From Ewingella americana (GTDB taxonomy: Bacteria > Pseudomonadota > Gammaproteobacteria > Enterobacterales > Enterobacteriaceae): a stretch of DNA of 64,000 nt. Every line of letters starts with the position of its first letter. Within the stretch, counting starts at the first letter, position 1. The DNA lies in contig NZ_RCZD01000007.1 in the NCBI RefSeq assembly GCF_006438725.1, positions 62,001-126,000 on the forward strand, read 5' to 3'. This document shows positions 18,953-27,077 of the stretch, one piece after another. Under the pieces are notes generated by a model. That model was not told the DNA's origin, did no database searches, and worked only from the letters and a program-made list of their open reading frames with translations. The translations under genes and the position numbers were made by a program.

Positions 18953-19993
18953 ATGGCTACCATCAAAGATGTTGCAAAACTGGCGGGGGTTTCCGTCGCG
19001 ACAGTTTCCCGCGTAATAAACCACTCCCCCAAAGCCAGTGACAGCTCGCGTGAAGCCGTGCAGAGCGCCATGCAACATCTGCAATATCATCCCAATGCCA
19101 ATGCCCGCGCACTGGCGCAGCAGTCAACCGAAACCCTTGGTCTGATTGTCGCGGACGTCTCAGACCCCTTCTTCGGTGCCATGGTCAAAGCCGTGGAACA
19201 GGTGGCCTATGCCACCGGCAATTTTCTGCTGATCGGCAACGGTTATCATAATATCGAGAAAGAACGTCAGGCGATTGAACAGTTGATCCGCCATCGCTGC
19301 GCTGCGTTGGTGGTCCACGCCAAGATGTTGCCGGATGACGAACTGCAAAGCCTGATGACACAAATCCCCGGCATGGTGCTGATTAACCGTACCCTGCCCG
19401 GTTTCGAACTACGCTGCGTCGCGCTCGATGACCGCCACGGCTCATGGCTGGCAACGCGCCATTTGATCCAGAATGGCCATCAGCGCATTGCCATTTTGTG
19501 TTCCAACCACGGTATTTCAGATGCCAAAGACCGCCTGCAAGGCTATCTCGATGCCCTGAAAGAGCACAACATTCCGGTGGACGACAAACTGATTGCCTAT
19601 GGCGAACCGGATGAAATCGGTGGCGAGCAGGCGATGGCGGATTTACTGGGGCTGGGGCGGACATTCACGGCGGTTACCTGCTACAACGACTCGATGGCCG
19701 CCGGTGCGCTGTCGGTGTTAAGCGATAACAGCATTGATGTCCCTGGGGAGATATCACTGATTGGCTTTGATGACGTACTGATTTCGCGCTACCTGCGCCC
19801 GCGTTTAACGACGGTGAGGTATCCGGTGGTCGCCATGGCGAATCAGGCTGCACAACTGGCACTGGCGCTTGCCAACGGCCAGCCGCTGCCGGAAACCACC
19901 CATATGTTCAGCCCGACGTTAGTGCGCCGGCACTCGGTGACTGGCCCCACTACCCAGGCAGTGGAACACCTCAGTCAAACCATCTTGCCCTGA
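18953..19993 (+). CDS. galR: Galactose operon repressor GalR
   Basis: GalR is a LacI-family repressor that releases DNA on binding D-galactose. The 346-aa protein starts MATIKDVAKLAGVSVATVSR, the LacI-type helix-turn-helix, followed by a periplasmic-binding-protein-like sensor. It is very close to E. coli GalR (343 aa) through SDPFFGAMVKAVEQVAY and HRCAALVVHAKM. The open frame runs 45 codons further up, but only ATG 18953 fits the family. The 3' end overlaps the convergent GntR-type gene by 19 bases. Confidence 0.96.
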   Translation: MATIKDVAKLAGVSVATVSRVINHSPKASDSSREAVQSAMQHLQYHPNANARALAQQSTETLGLIVADVSDPFFGAMVKAVEQVAYATGNFLLIGNGYHNIEKERQAIEQLIRHRCAALVVHAKMLPDDELQSLMTQIPGMVLINRTLPGFELRCVALDDRHGSWLATRHLIQNGHQRIAILCSNHGISDAKDRLQGYLDALKEHNIPVDDKLIAYGEPDEIGGEQAMADLLGLGRTFTAVTCYNDSMAAGALSVLSDNSIDVPGEISLIGFDDVLISRYLRPRLTTVRYPVVAMANQAAQLALALANGQPLPETTHMFSPTLVRRHSVTGPTTQAVEHLSQTILP

Positions 19994-20733
19994 AAAATCG
20001 GTACCGACTCAAACAGATAACCATCGAACTCCGGCGCATCCACGTCGGAGAGTTCCATCAGGGTATTTTTGACGTTTTCCATATGCTGCCACATCGCCTG
20101 ATACGAGCCCATGACGTCGCGACGGCGCAGTGCGGCCAGAATGTTCTGGTGATCCGCCAGCCACTTCAGCCGATAGCCGCGGGTAGCAATGTGACTGTGT
20201 AACTGCTTCCACAGCGGGCTGGAATCGCGGTGCAGCCAAATGTTTTTTACCGAATCGAGCAACATCTGGTTTTGTGTCGCCCCGGCGATCAGCAAATGAA
20301 ACAGGCGATCGTTATCGCCGCTTTCGTCATTGGCAACAATCGCGCTCTGCTCCTGCTCCAGCGTGCGACGCAGATTTTCGATGTCATTTTTAGTCGCCAT
20401 TTTGGCGGCAAACGCGGCAATGTTGCTCTCAAGCAACTGCCGCGCCTGTAAAATTTCAAAAGGCCCGATCTGCCCCTGATAGAGCAGGTCATCCTGTCCC
20501 TCTTCCGCCGACGGAATGCGGATCACGTACACGCCGGAACCCTGGCGGATATCCACCGTTCCTTCCAGCTCCAGCATCAGCAAGGCTTCGCGCACAATAG
20601 TGCGGCTGACACCGTAGGTTTCGGCCATGTTACGTTCAGGCGGTAAACGCGAGCCAATAGCAAAATGCCCCTGCTGGATTTTCTCCCGCAGGTCATGGCC
20701 TATTTCCTGATACTGCTTACGCTCTTGCGACAT
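19975..20733 (-). CDS. UxuR/ExuR-like GntR (FadR subfamily) repressor
   Basis: This 252-aa regulator has an N-terminal winged helix (about 1-75; LPPERNMAETYGVSRTIVREAL) and a FCD sensor domain with metal-binding-type His residues (LFHLLIAG, QLHSHIATR, MWQHMENVKN). It resembles E. coli UxuR and ExuR throughout (GPFEILQARQLLESNIAAFAA, DGYLFES). ATG 20733 has AAAGGG upstream and is preferred over a codon 5 residues earlier. It lies downstream of the PTS genes on the same strand. GGTATACC/GGCATACC cores in its own promoter and in the IIC-IIA promoter suggest it controls the beta-glucoside locus. Confidence 0.85.
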   Translation of the reverse strand: MSQERKQYQEIGHDLREKIQQGHFAIGSRLPPERNMAETYGVSRTIVREALLMLELEGTVDIRQGSGVYVIRIPSAEEGQDDLLYQGQIGPFEILQARQLLESNIAAFAAKMATKNDIENLRRTLEQEQSAIVANDESGDNDRLFHLLIAGATQNQMLLDSVKNIWLHRDSSPLWKQLHSHIATRGYRLKWLADHQNILAALRRRDVMGSYQAMWQHMENVKNTLMELSDVDAPEFDGYLFESVPIFQGKMV

Positions 20734-20786
20734 CGCGCCCTTTTCCACACTTCCACCCTAATACCCGAAAACCATGAATCGGATCC

Positions 20787-20807
20787 GGCATACCTGATGG
20801 GTATACC
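20787..20807. promoter_or_regulatory. Paired operator cores in the GntR-regulator promoter
   Basis: GGCATACC (20787-20794) and GGTATACC (20800-20807) lie 5 bases apart and form an inverted repeat within ATCCGG...CCGGAT. The cores match the TTGGTATACCAA-type sites of UxuR/ExuR and recur near 24110 and 24206. The site is 54-74 bases before the regulator ATG, which suggests autoregulation. The flanking TTTTTT also allows a hairpin terminator on the plus strand. Confidence 0.6.
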
Positions 20808-20823
20808 GGATTTTTTGCCACGC

Positions 20824-21141
20824 CTAGTGTAGCAAACTGAGGGCCTGATCCAGTACCTTCGCGCCATTCAGCGTGCCATAAGCCACCGAATCTATGATGG
20901 CGATCGGGATGTTGTAGTGATCCGTCAGTTTTTTATTCTCGGTTAGCTTGAAGCGCACCTGTGGGCCGAGCAGTACCACCACCACATCCTGCGCATATTG
21001 CTCCAGCTCATCGCGCAACTCCTGCTCGGGAATCGCGTAGATTTTGTATTCCAGACCCCGCGCTGCAGCCTCTTTTTCCATTTTGGTGACCACCAGCGAA
21101 GTGGACATGCCTGCCGAACAGGCTAATACGATACGTTTCAT
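20824..21141 (-). CDS. PTS lactose/cellobiose-family IIB component
   Basis: This 105-aa cytoplasmic IIB protein carries the phosphoryl group on Cys8 in MKRIVLACSAGMSTSLVV, the signature of the ChbB/CelA family. ATG 21141 has GAGGGA upstream and fits the family start; the frame opens 10 codons earlier. It follows the phospho-beta-glucosidase by 13 bases, in the unit IIC - glycosidase - IIB. Phosphate would pass from IIA (divergent gene at 24228) to this protein and then to the sugar in IIC. Confidence 0.92.
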   Translation of the reverse strand: MKRIVLACSAGMSTSLVVTKMEKEAAARGLEYKIYAIPEQELRDELEQYAQDVVVVLLGPQVRFKLTENKKLTDHYNIPIAIIDSVAYGTLNGAKVLDQALSLLH

Positions 21142-21154
21142 GCGATTCCCTCGG

Positions 21155-22591
21155 TTATTTATCTTCGTCATCCAGCGTTAATGACAACACACCGGATTCA
21201 CTCAGTGATTTAAACCAGTGCGATGACTTTTTCTGATGGCGATTACGGTTATCGTCGAGATCAATTTCAATCAGACCATAACGGTTTTTAAAGGCGTTCA
21301 TCGGCGACACATTATCGGTAAAGGCCCACAGCATATAACCCTGGCAATTCGAACCCTCTTCACGGGCTTTTAGCGCCCAGTAAAGATGTTCAGCGACAAA
21401 CTCAATGCGGTAATCATCCTGAATTTCGCCGCTGACCGCGTCCCGGAATCGCCCTTCATTTTCGATACCCATACCATTCTCGGCAATAAACCACGGAATA
21501 TTGCCGTACTCCGTTTTCATGCGCATCGCCATGTCATACACAATTTTCGGGTAAATTTCCCAGCCGCGTGAACTATTCATCCGGCGGCCTGGCAGTTCGA
21601 AATGTTCGTAATAAAAAGCCGGGTGAAATGGGGTGTCTTTATTCCATTCACGGCTCGGGGCTTTAACCCGGTGCGGGTAATAAAGATTAATACCCACTTC
21701 ATCCACGGTGTTATTACGGATAATCGCCAGTTCCTGCTCTGAATAATCGAAATGCACGTGGTGCTTTTGCAATAAATCGAGCAACGCCTGCGGATATTCC
21801 CCTTTGATCATCGGGTCTAAAAAGACCCGGTTATAAAACAGATCGTATAAATGCGCCGCCTGTTGGTCATGCGCCGCCGATGAACGGGCATAGGTGACTT
21901 CAGGATTAAGAATAACGCCGATACTGCCGTGCTGGTCATAGCCCTGGCGGCGGAACAGTTCGACGACTTTGGCGGTCGCCAGCACTTTGTGATGATTCCA
22001 CTGCATCCATTTAGCGGTGTTCTGCTCAAACGGCCAGCGGATGGCGTCCAGATAAACCCGCGTCTGCACCACTACCGGCTCGTTAAAGGTAAACCAGCGG
22101 CTGACTTTTCCGGCAAAACGCGCAAACACTTTTTCGGCATACAGCACAAACAGTTCGACGACCTTTTTCGAACTCCAGCCGTCATATTTTTCAATCAAAT
22201 ACGCCGGTAATTCATAATGTTCCAGGCACAACATCGGCTCGATGCCCTGACGTTTCATCTCATCGAGATAGTTATCGATGTACGCCGCATACTCTTCGTC
22301 TACCGTACCCAATTCATAATCGGTGAAAAATCGTGACCAGTTAATTGAGGTACGGTAATGCGTCAGTCCGCTGGCCTTCATCAGCGCAATATCTTCCTGA
22401 TAACGGTTGATAAAATCGGTGGCTTTCGCCGGGCCATAGCCGTTATGCCAAACGTGACGGTGGTTTTTGTACCACAGGTCGAGATAGGAATCCTGACCGG
22501 ACTTTTTGCCACTCCAGCCTTCGGTTTGCCAGGCGGAAGCCGCGGCGCCGAGAATAAACCCTTCAGGAATGGCGATTGAAACCTTGCTCAT
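21155..22591 (-). CDS. 6-phospho-beta-glucosidase (glycoside hydrolase family 1)
   Basis: This 478-aa GH1 enzyme would hydrolyse the phosphorylated beta-glucoside delivered by the neighbouring PTS. The acid/base Glu171 is in FTFNEPVVV and the nucleophile Glu371 in FIAENGMG. The N-terminal ILGAAASAWQTEG and the substrate motif NCQGYMLWAFTDN are typical. It lies 20 bases after IIC and 13 before IIB. Cellobiose, arbutin or salicin are plausible substrates; the exact one is not readable. Confidence 0.93.
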   Translation of the reverse strand: MSKVSIAIPEGFILGAAASAWQTEGWSGKKSGQDSYLDLWYKNHRHVWHNGYGPAKATDFINRYQEDIALMKASGLTHYRTSINWSRFFTDYELGTVDEEYAAYIDNYLDEMKRQGIEPMLCLEHYELPAYLIEKYDGWSSKKVVELFVLYAEKVFARFAGKVSRWFTFNEPVVVQTRVYLDAIRWPFEQNTAKWMQWNHHKVLATAKVVELFRRQGYDQHGSIGVILNPEVTYARSSAAHDQQAAHLYDLFYNRVFLDPMIKGEYPQALLDLLQKHHVHFDYSEQELAIIRNNTVDEVGINLYYPHRVKAPSREWNKDTPFHPAFYYEHFELPGRRMNSSRGWEIYPKIVYDMAMRMKTEYGNIPWFIAENGMGIENEGRFRDAVSGEIQDDYRIEFVAEHLYWALKAREEGSNCQGYMLWAFTDNVSPMNAFKNRYGLIEIDLDDNRNRHQKKSSHWFKSLSESGVLSLTLDDEDK

Positions 22592-22611
22592 AATGTTCCT
22601 CTTTTGCCTGA

Positions 22612-23955
22612 TTATGCCGTCGCGGCGTTTTTCTGTTTCTGCCCGGTGGCATCACGTTGTGCTTGCTCAGCGCGGCGTGACGCCACTTTCACAAACGGCA
22701 GGTAAATCAGCACCGATACCACAATGCAGCCAAGTTGAGTGACCACCGCCCCCATGGAACCGGCGGTGGAGAGCCAGGCGTTGATAATCGGCGGCGTGGT
22801 CCAGGGCACCATCACCACGGCGCGCCCGGCAAAGCCGAGGCTGGTGGCGAAGTAGCCGATGGTGCCCGTGATAAGCGGCGTGATAATGAACGGAATCGCC
22901 AAAATAGGATTGAGCATGATCGGCATGCCGAAGATCACCGGTTCATTGATGTTAAAGAAGCCTGGCCCCATCGACAGCTTGGCGATCTCTTTCATCTCTT
23001 TGCGCCGTGTGGCAATCATCACCGCCATCAGCAGGCCGATGGTGCAACCGGAACCGCCGATACTCATATACACATCCCAGAACGGCATGGTGATGATGTT
23101 AGGCACCTCTTTACCCTGCTCGAAGGCCGTCATGTTGACCATGATCGCGCCCAGCAGCAGCGGTTCACGGATAGGTTTGATCATCTGGTTGCCGTGAATA
23201 CCGATAACCCAGAACAGCTGAGCGACAAACATCAGCAGCAGGATCCCCGGCAGGCTTTGCATCACGGATTCGAGCGGACGCTGGATCACCTGATACACCG
23301 CATCGTACAAATACATGCCAGTCACGCGATGGAAAACAAAACCGAAGGTGGCGATAATCACCACGGTAATAATGGCGGGAATAAGAGCCGAGAAAGACGC
23401 CGAGACATTTGGCGGTACACTTTCCGGCATTTTAATACGCAGGCGGTTAACCCTTTCCAGCGCGGAATAAATTTCAACCGAAAGAATGGCAATAAACATG
23501 CCGAGGAACAGACTTTTGGTATCGGAGAATTGCTTCGCCAGTACATCTTTCACTTCCTGCATCTGGCCATTGACCATCATGTCGACGGTGGTTGGCGTGA
23601 CGGCAATAAAGCAGATAACCGCCAGCAGTCCGGGAAATAATGAACGTGAACCATTAATTTTCCCCAGCTCAATACCAATTAAAAATACCGCACCGATGGT
23701 GAGAAAACTCAGCGTGGCATAATTAATGCTGCTCATGATCGGTTTGAGCGTCGCCAGCCAGGAGAACATGTCAAAATGCGCTAAACCATTTTTCGGATCC
23801 ATCACCATATTGGAGATCAACACCGAGAATGCCCCGACGATAATAACCGGCATCAGGGTAATAAACGCCGCCTTGATGGCCATAATATATCGCAGGCTGT
23901 TAAATGAATTAGCAAATCCTCCGAGCGAGTCGATCAAACGGTCCTTTAAAGACAT
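22612..23955 (-). CDS. PTS lactose/cellobiose-family IIC permease
   Basis: This 447-aa inner-membrane permease of the cellobiose/lichenan PTS family has about ten hydrophobic segments. It carries the conserved FWVIGIHGNQMI and PGFFNINEPVIFGMPIMLNP motifs, the latter containing the NEP sequence near the substrate site. It is the first gene of the leftward IIC - glycosidase - IIB unit. Its promoter region is shared with the divergent IIA gene and contains three palindromes. Confidence 0.93.
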   Translation of the reverse strand: MSLKDRLIDSLGGFANSFNSLRYIMAIKAAFITLMPVIIVGAFSVLISNMVMDPKNGLAHFDMFSWLATLKPIMSSINYATLSFLTIGAVFLIGIELGKINGSRSLFPGLLAVICFIAVTPTTVDMMVNGQMQEVKDVLAKQFSDTKSLFLGMFIAILSVEIYSALERVNRLRIKMPESVPPNVSASFSALIPAIITVVIIATFGFVFHRVTGMYLYDAVYQVIQRPLESVMQSLPGILLLMFVAQLFWVIGIHGNQMIKPIREPLLLGAIMVNMTAFEQGKEVPNIITMPFWDVYMSIGGSGCTIGLLMAVMIATRRKEMKEIAKLSMGPGFFNINEPVIFGMPIMLNPILAIPFIITPLITGTIGYFATSLGFAGRAVVMVPWTTPPIINAWLSTAGSMGAVVTQLGCIVVSVLIYLPFVKVASRRAEQAQRDATGQKQKNAATA

Positions 23956-24106
23956 GACGCCACCTCTTCTGTTCTTAAGAGCTATTGGGTGTTTATTTCG
24001 CGCAGAAAGATGCAGGGCTGCCAGAGTGGTTATCTGTCGCGAAAATAAGGTCAGAGTCCGTTTCTGAGGTATTCCTAATTATCCAGTGCGTACAGCGCAT
24101 TCGCAA

Positions 24107-24120
24107 TTTGGTATGCCAAA
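24107..24120. promoter_or_regulatory. UxuR-type operator 1 in the IIC/IIA divergent promoter
   Basis: TTTGGTATGCCAAA is a 14-bp palindrome with one central mismatch. Its GGTATGCC core is the complement of GGCATACC found at 24206 and 20787. It lies about 150 bases before the IIC start codon. Confidence 0.65.
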
Positions 24121-24168
24121 AAATAGCGTAATGGTGGTTAATTTCTGTGATCCGCTTCTCACATGTGA

Positions 24169-24186
24169 ATATTGGAATTCCAATAT
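24169..24186. promoter_or_regulatory. Perfect 18-bp palindrome between IIC and IIA
   Basis: ATATTGGAATTCCAATAT is perfectly symmetric and shares TTGG/CCAA ends with the flanking operators but has a different centre. It may bind the GntR-type or the LacI-type regulator of the locus. Confidence 0.5.
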
Positions 24187-24203
24187 GATGAATTCAGCCA
24201 AAT

Positions 24204-24217
24204 TTGGCATACCAATT
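24204..24217. promoter_or_regulatory. UxuR-type operator 2 just upstream of IIA
   Basis: TTGGCATACCAATT forms an almost perfect palindrome with the same core as operator 1. It ends 10 bases before the IIA start codon and abuts its TTGGAG ribosome site, so a bound protein would block IIA transcription. Confidence 0.65.
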
Positions 24218-24227
24218 GGAGCATCTG

Positions 24228-24560
24228 ATGGAATTCGACCTTGAACAAACGGTAATGGAGTTATTGATCAACGCGGGCGAAGCGCGATCCAACGCCATGA
24301 TGGCGATTCAGTGCGCACGCAAACAGCAGTGGGAGGAAGCCGACGCCATGCTGAAAGCCTCGGATGACGCGGCCCGCAAGGCGCACAAAGTGCAGACGCA
24401 GTTGATCGGCCTGGATGAAGGGACGGGCAAGATCCCGGTTAACCTGATCATGGTGCATTCGCAGGATCATCTGATGACCGCCATGCTGTGTCGGGATCTG
24501 GCCGGGGAAATTGTCCTGCTGCGCCGCGAGATGTTTGCGCAAAAAGAGCCGGCGAACTGA
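24228..24560 (+). CDS. PTS lactose/cellobiose-family IIA component
   Basis: This 110-aa all-helical IIA protein has the phosphorylated His77 in NLIMVHSQDHLMTAM and the trimer metal-site Asp80. ATG 24228 follows TTGGAG; the open frame begins 8 codons earlier inside an operator. It is transcribed away from IIC, glycosidase and IIB, and leads into the LacI-type regulator 77 bases downstream. The split of IIA from the rest of the PTS is unusual for this family. Confidence 0.92.
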   Translation: MEFDLEQTVMELLINAGEARSNAMMAIQCARKQQWEEADAMLKASDDAARKAHKVQTQLIGLDEGTGKIPVNLIMVHSQDHLMTAMLCRDLAGEIVLLRREMFAQKEPAN

Positions 24561-24637
24561 CGGATTTGCTCCCCTTCCCTACCGCCGAGCTGTGATAAAG
24601 TTATGTTTAATGAGCCGGATGCGGGGAAGAGAAACCG

Positions 24638-25651
24638 ATGGTAACCATGTTAGACGTTTCGTTGCGTGCGGGTGTCTCGAAAGCGACGGTATCAAGGGTG
24701 CTAAACAGCACCGGGCAGGTAAAACAAACCACCCGTGACGCGGTGTTCCGCGCCATGGATGAACTCGGCTACCGGCCCAATTTTCTGGCGCAGTCGCTGG
24801 CGACCAACAGCTCGTACAGCCTCGGGCTGGTTATCTCCAATTTCGACGGCCCCTACTTTGGCCGCTTACTGCGTCAGGCAGCCAAACTGGCGGAGAGCAG
24901 CGGTAAGCATCTGATTGTTACCGATGGCCACGACACCCCGGAGGATGAACTTCAGGCCGTGCATTTGCTGGCTGACCGGCGCTGTGATGCGATCATTCTC
25001 TATACCCGCTTCATGTCCGACAACCAGTTGATGCACCTGCTCGGCACCCTGTCCACCCCGCTGATGGTGGTCAACCGCGCGCTGCCCGACGCACCCGAGC
25101 GTTGCGTCTACTTTGAACAGCAGCAATCAGCCTTCGAAGCCACTGAGTTTTTGATTAATCAGGGTCATCATCACATCGCCTGTATTACTGGCCCGATGCG
25201 CACCCCGACCGCCCAGGCGCGGCTGGCAGGTTATAAAGCGGCGCTGGCGCACCATCAATTACCGTTCGAGCCATTACGCGTGGCCTATGGCGACAGCAGC
25301 GTGCCGAGCGGCTATCTCGGCTGCCAGGCTCTGCTGGATTCCGGCGTCAGTTTCAGCGCGCTGTTTTGTTGTAACGATGATATGGCGGTGGGGGCGATGA
25401 AAGCACTGCATCAGGCGGGGATCCGCCTGCCGCAGGATATTTCGTTGTTTGGCTTTGATGACGAACCGAGTGCGGCCTATTTACATCCGGCCCTGTCAAC
25501 GGTCTACTTGCCGATTGACGCCATGATAGCCGCGGCCATTGCGCAGGCGCTGCGGCTGATTGAAGGCCAACCGCTGGCACCGATTGTGCCCTTTACCGGT
25601 GAATTGAAATTACGTGAATCGGTATTACCGGGGCCCTTCGCCAACCGCTGA
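24638..25651 (+). CDS. LacI-family regulator, AscG-like
   Basis: This 337-aa repressor starts MVTMLDVSLRAGVSKATVSRVL, a LacI-type helix-turn-helix, with a sugar-binding core domain (CDAIILYTRFMSDNQL, FCCNDDMAVGAMKALH). It resembles E. coli AscG, repressor of a beta-glucoside PTS, through the DNA-binding domain and NRALP/SNDDMAIGAMKAL-like motifs. It lies downstream of IIA in the same direction and probably reads arbutin/salicin/cellobiose signals. A start at Met4 is equally plausible. Confidence 0.85.
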   Translation: MVTMLDVSLRAGVSKATVSRVLNSTGQVKQTTRDAVFRAMDELGYRPNFLAQSLATNSSYSLGLVISNFDGPYFGRLLRQAAKLAESSGKHLIVTDGHDTPEDELQAVHLLADRRCDAIILYTRFMSDNQLMHLLGTLSTPLMVVNRALPDAPERCVYFEQQQSAFEATEFLINQGHHHIACITGPMRTPTAQARLAGYKAALAHHQLPFEPLRVAYGDSSVPSGYLGCQALLDSGVSFSALFCCNDDMAVGAMKALHQAGIRLPQDISLFGFDDEPSAAYLHPALSTVYLPIDAMIAAAIAQALRLIEGQPLAPIVPFTGELKLRESVLPGPFANR

Positions 25652-25675
25652 AAGGAAAGCGGACCCCGGCCAGAA

Positions 25676-26938
25676 TCAGATCAGTTCCAGCGCCAGTAAC
25701 TCTTCGATGGTCTGGCGACGGCGAATCAAACGCGGTACGCCGTTTTCAAACAGCACTTCCGGCAGCAGCGGACGGCTGTTGTAGTTCGATGACATCGATG
25801 CGCCATACGCGCCGGTATCGTGGAACACCAGGTAGTCACCCATCTGCACTGGCGGCAGCGGGAATGTTTCGATGCCGCCACCCGCTTCCTGCGTAAAGAC
25901 GTCACCGGATTCACACAACGGACCGGCAATCGCCGAGTCGATCAGCGGCTGCCCGCTAAGGTCGCGACCATCGGCAGGCAGCAGCGAGATATGGTGATAG
26001 CTGCCATACATCGCCGGGCGCATCAAATCATTGAAACCGGCGTCGCACAGCACAAAGTGCCGACTGCCCATGTTTTTCGCCGCGCGGACCTGCGCCACCA
26101 GCACACCGGCTTCGGCGACCAGGAACCGGCCCGGTTCAATTTCCAGATGGACAGCATGGCCGAGATGAGCAGCAATCTGCTCACGCGCACGGTTCCATAA
26201 TCCGTAATAATGTTCGGTATTAATCGCTTCTTCGCCGAAACGATAAGGGATCGACAAACCGCCACCGGCTGAAATCGCCTCAATATCATGACCGATGTCA
26301 ATCACCTGCCGCACCATGGCGTCGCACACCTGTTCAAGGTGGGAGTAATCCACGCCGGACCCGATATGCATATGAATGCCCACCAGTTTCAGGTCATAAC
26401 GCGCAATTTCGGCCAGCGCCTGGGGTAAGTCGGCATACCAGATGCCGTGTTTGCTGTTTTCGCCGCCGGTATTGGTTTTCTGGCTGTGACCGTGACCGAA
26501 GCCCGGATTAACCCGTAGCCACACCGGATGCCCGGCTTTCTGGCGACCAATCTGCCCCAGCATGTCAATCGACCCGGCATTCACCGGAATATCCAACTCA
26601 GTCACGCGATCCAGCGTCGGCTGGTCGAGCACGTCAGCCGTGAAGACGATCTCACTGGCATCACGGCCCGGCTTGAAACCCGCCAGTAGCGCACGTTCAA
26701 TTTCGCCGAGCGACACGGAATCCACCTTCACGCCCTGCTCACGCATCAGGCGCAGAATATGAATATTCGAGCAGGCTTTCTGCGCAAAACGGATCACATC
26801 AAACTGGCGCAGCTGGTCAATACGCTCACTGATGATCTGTGCGTCATACGCCCAGACCGGGCAACCATATTGCTGCGTCAGTGCCAGAAGATTGGCAGCG
26901 TTCAGCGCGGTGGAAGTATCATTTAAGGCGCGTGGCAT
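25676..26938 (-). CDS. lysA: Diaminopimelate decarboxylase
   Basis: LysA removes CO2 from meso-diaminopimelate to give L-lysine, using PLP. The 420-aa protein starts at ATG 26938 (MPRALNDTSTAL) with AGGA upstream; an in-frame TTG 7 codons earlier is less likely. The PLP Lys54 is in RFAQKACSN, the PLP-phosphate loop is SAGGGLS, and the active-site Cys is in GPLCESGDVF. It is divergent from its activator lysR, as in E. coli. Confidence 0.97.
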   Translation of the reverse strand: MPRALNDTSTALNAANLLALTQQYGCPVWAYDAQIISERIDQLRQFDVIRFAQKACSNIHILRLMREQGVKVDSVSLGEIERALLAGFKPGRDASEIVFTADVLDQPTLDRVTELDIPVNAGSIDMLGQIGRQKAGHPVWLRVNPGFGHGHSQKTNTGGENSKHGIWYADLPQALAEIARYDLKLVGIHMHIGSGVDYSHLEQVCDAMVRQVIDIGHDIEAISAGGGLSIPYRFGEEAINTEHYYGLWNRAREQIAAHLGHAVHLEIEPGRFLVAEAGVLVAQVRAAKNMGSRHFVLCDAGFNDLMRPAMYGSYHHISLLPADGRDLSGQPLIDSAIAGPLCESGDVFTQEAGGGIETFPLPPVQMGDYLVFHDTGAYGASMSSNYNSRPLLPEVLFENGVPRLIRRRQTIEELLALELI

Positions 26939-27077
26939 AGAGAGTCCTGAGATCGGCAAAGAGGAAGTTGACCTGAGTATCGCCGATCCCTCTCTTGCTT
27001 GAAAATATCTGTTTCATACCAGTCTATTCATTTATGATATGGATATTGCCAGCCAAAACTCCTCTGCGGAGAACCCG

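Noticed and set aside
22735..23640. 301-codon plus-strand frame opposite PTS IIC
   Set aside because: It is an antisense shadow, very rich in His and Asp, and starts within a real gene.
24146..24166. CRP-like TGTGA...TCACA in the IIC/IIA promoter
   Set aside because: The half-sites are separated by 8 bases instead of 6, so it does not fit the CRP consensus.
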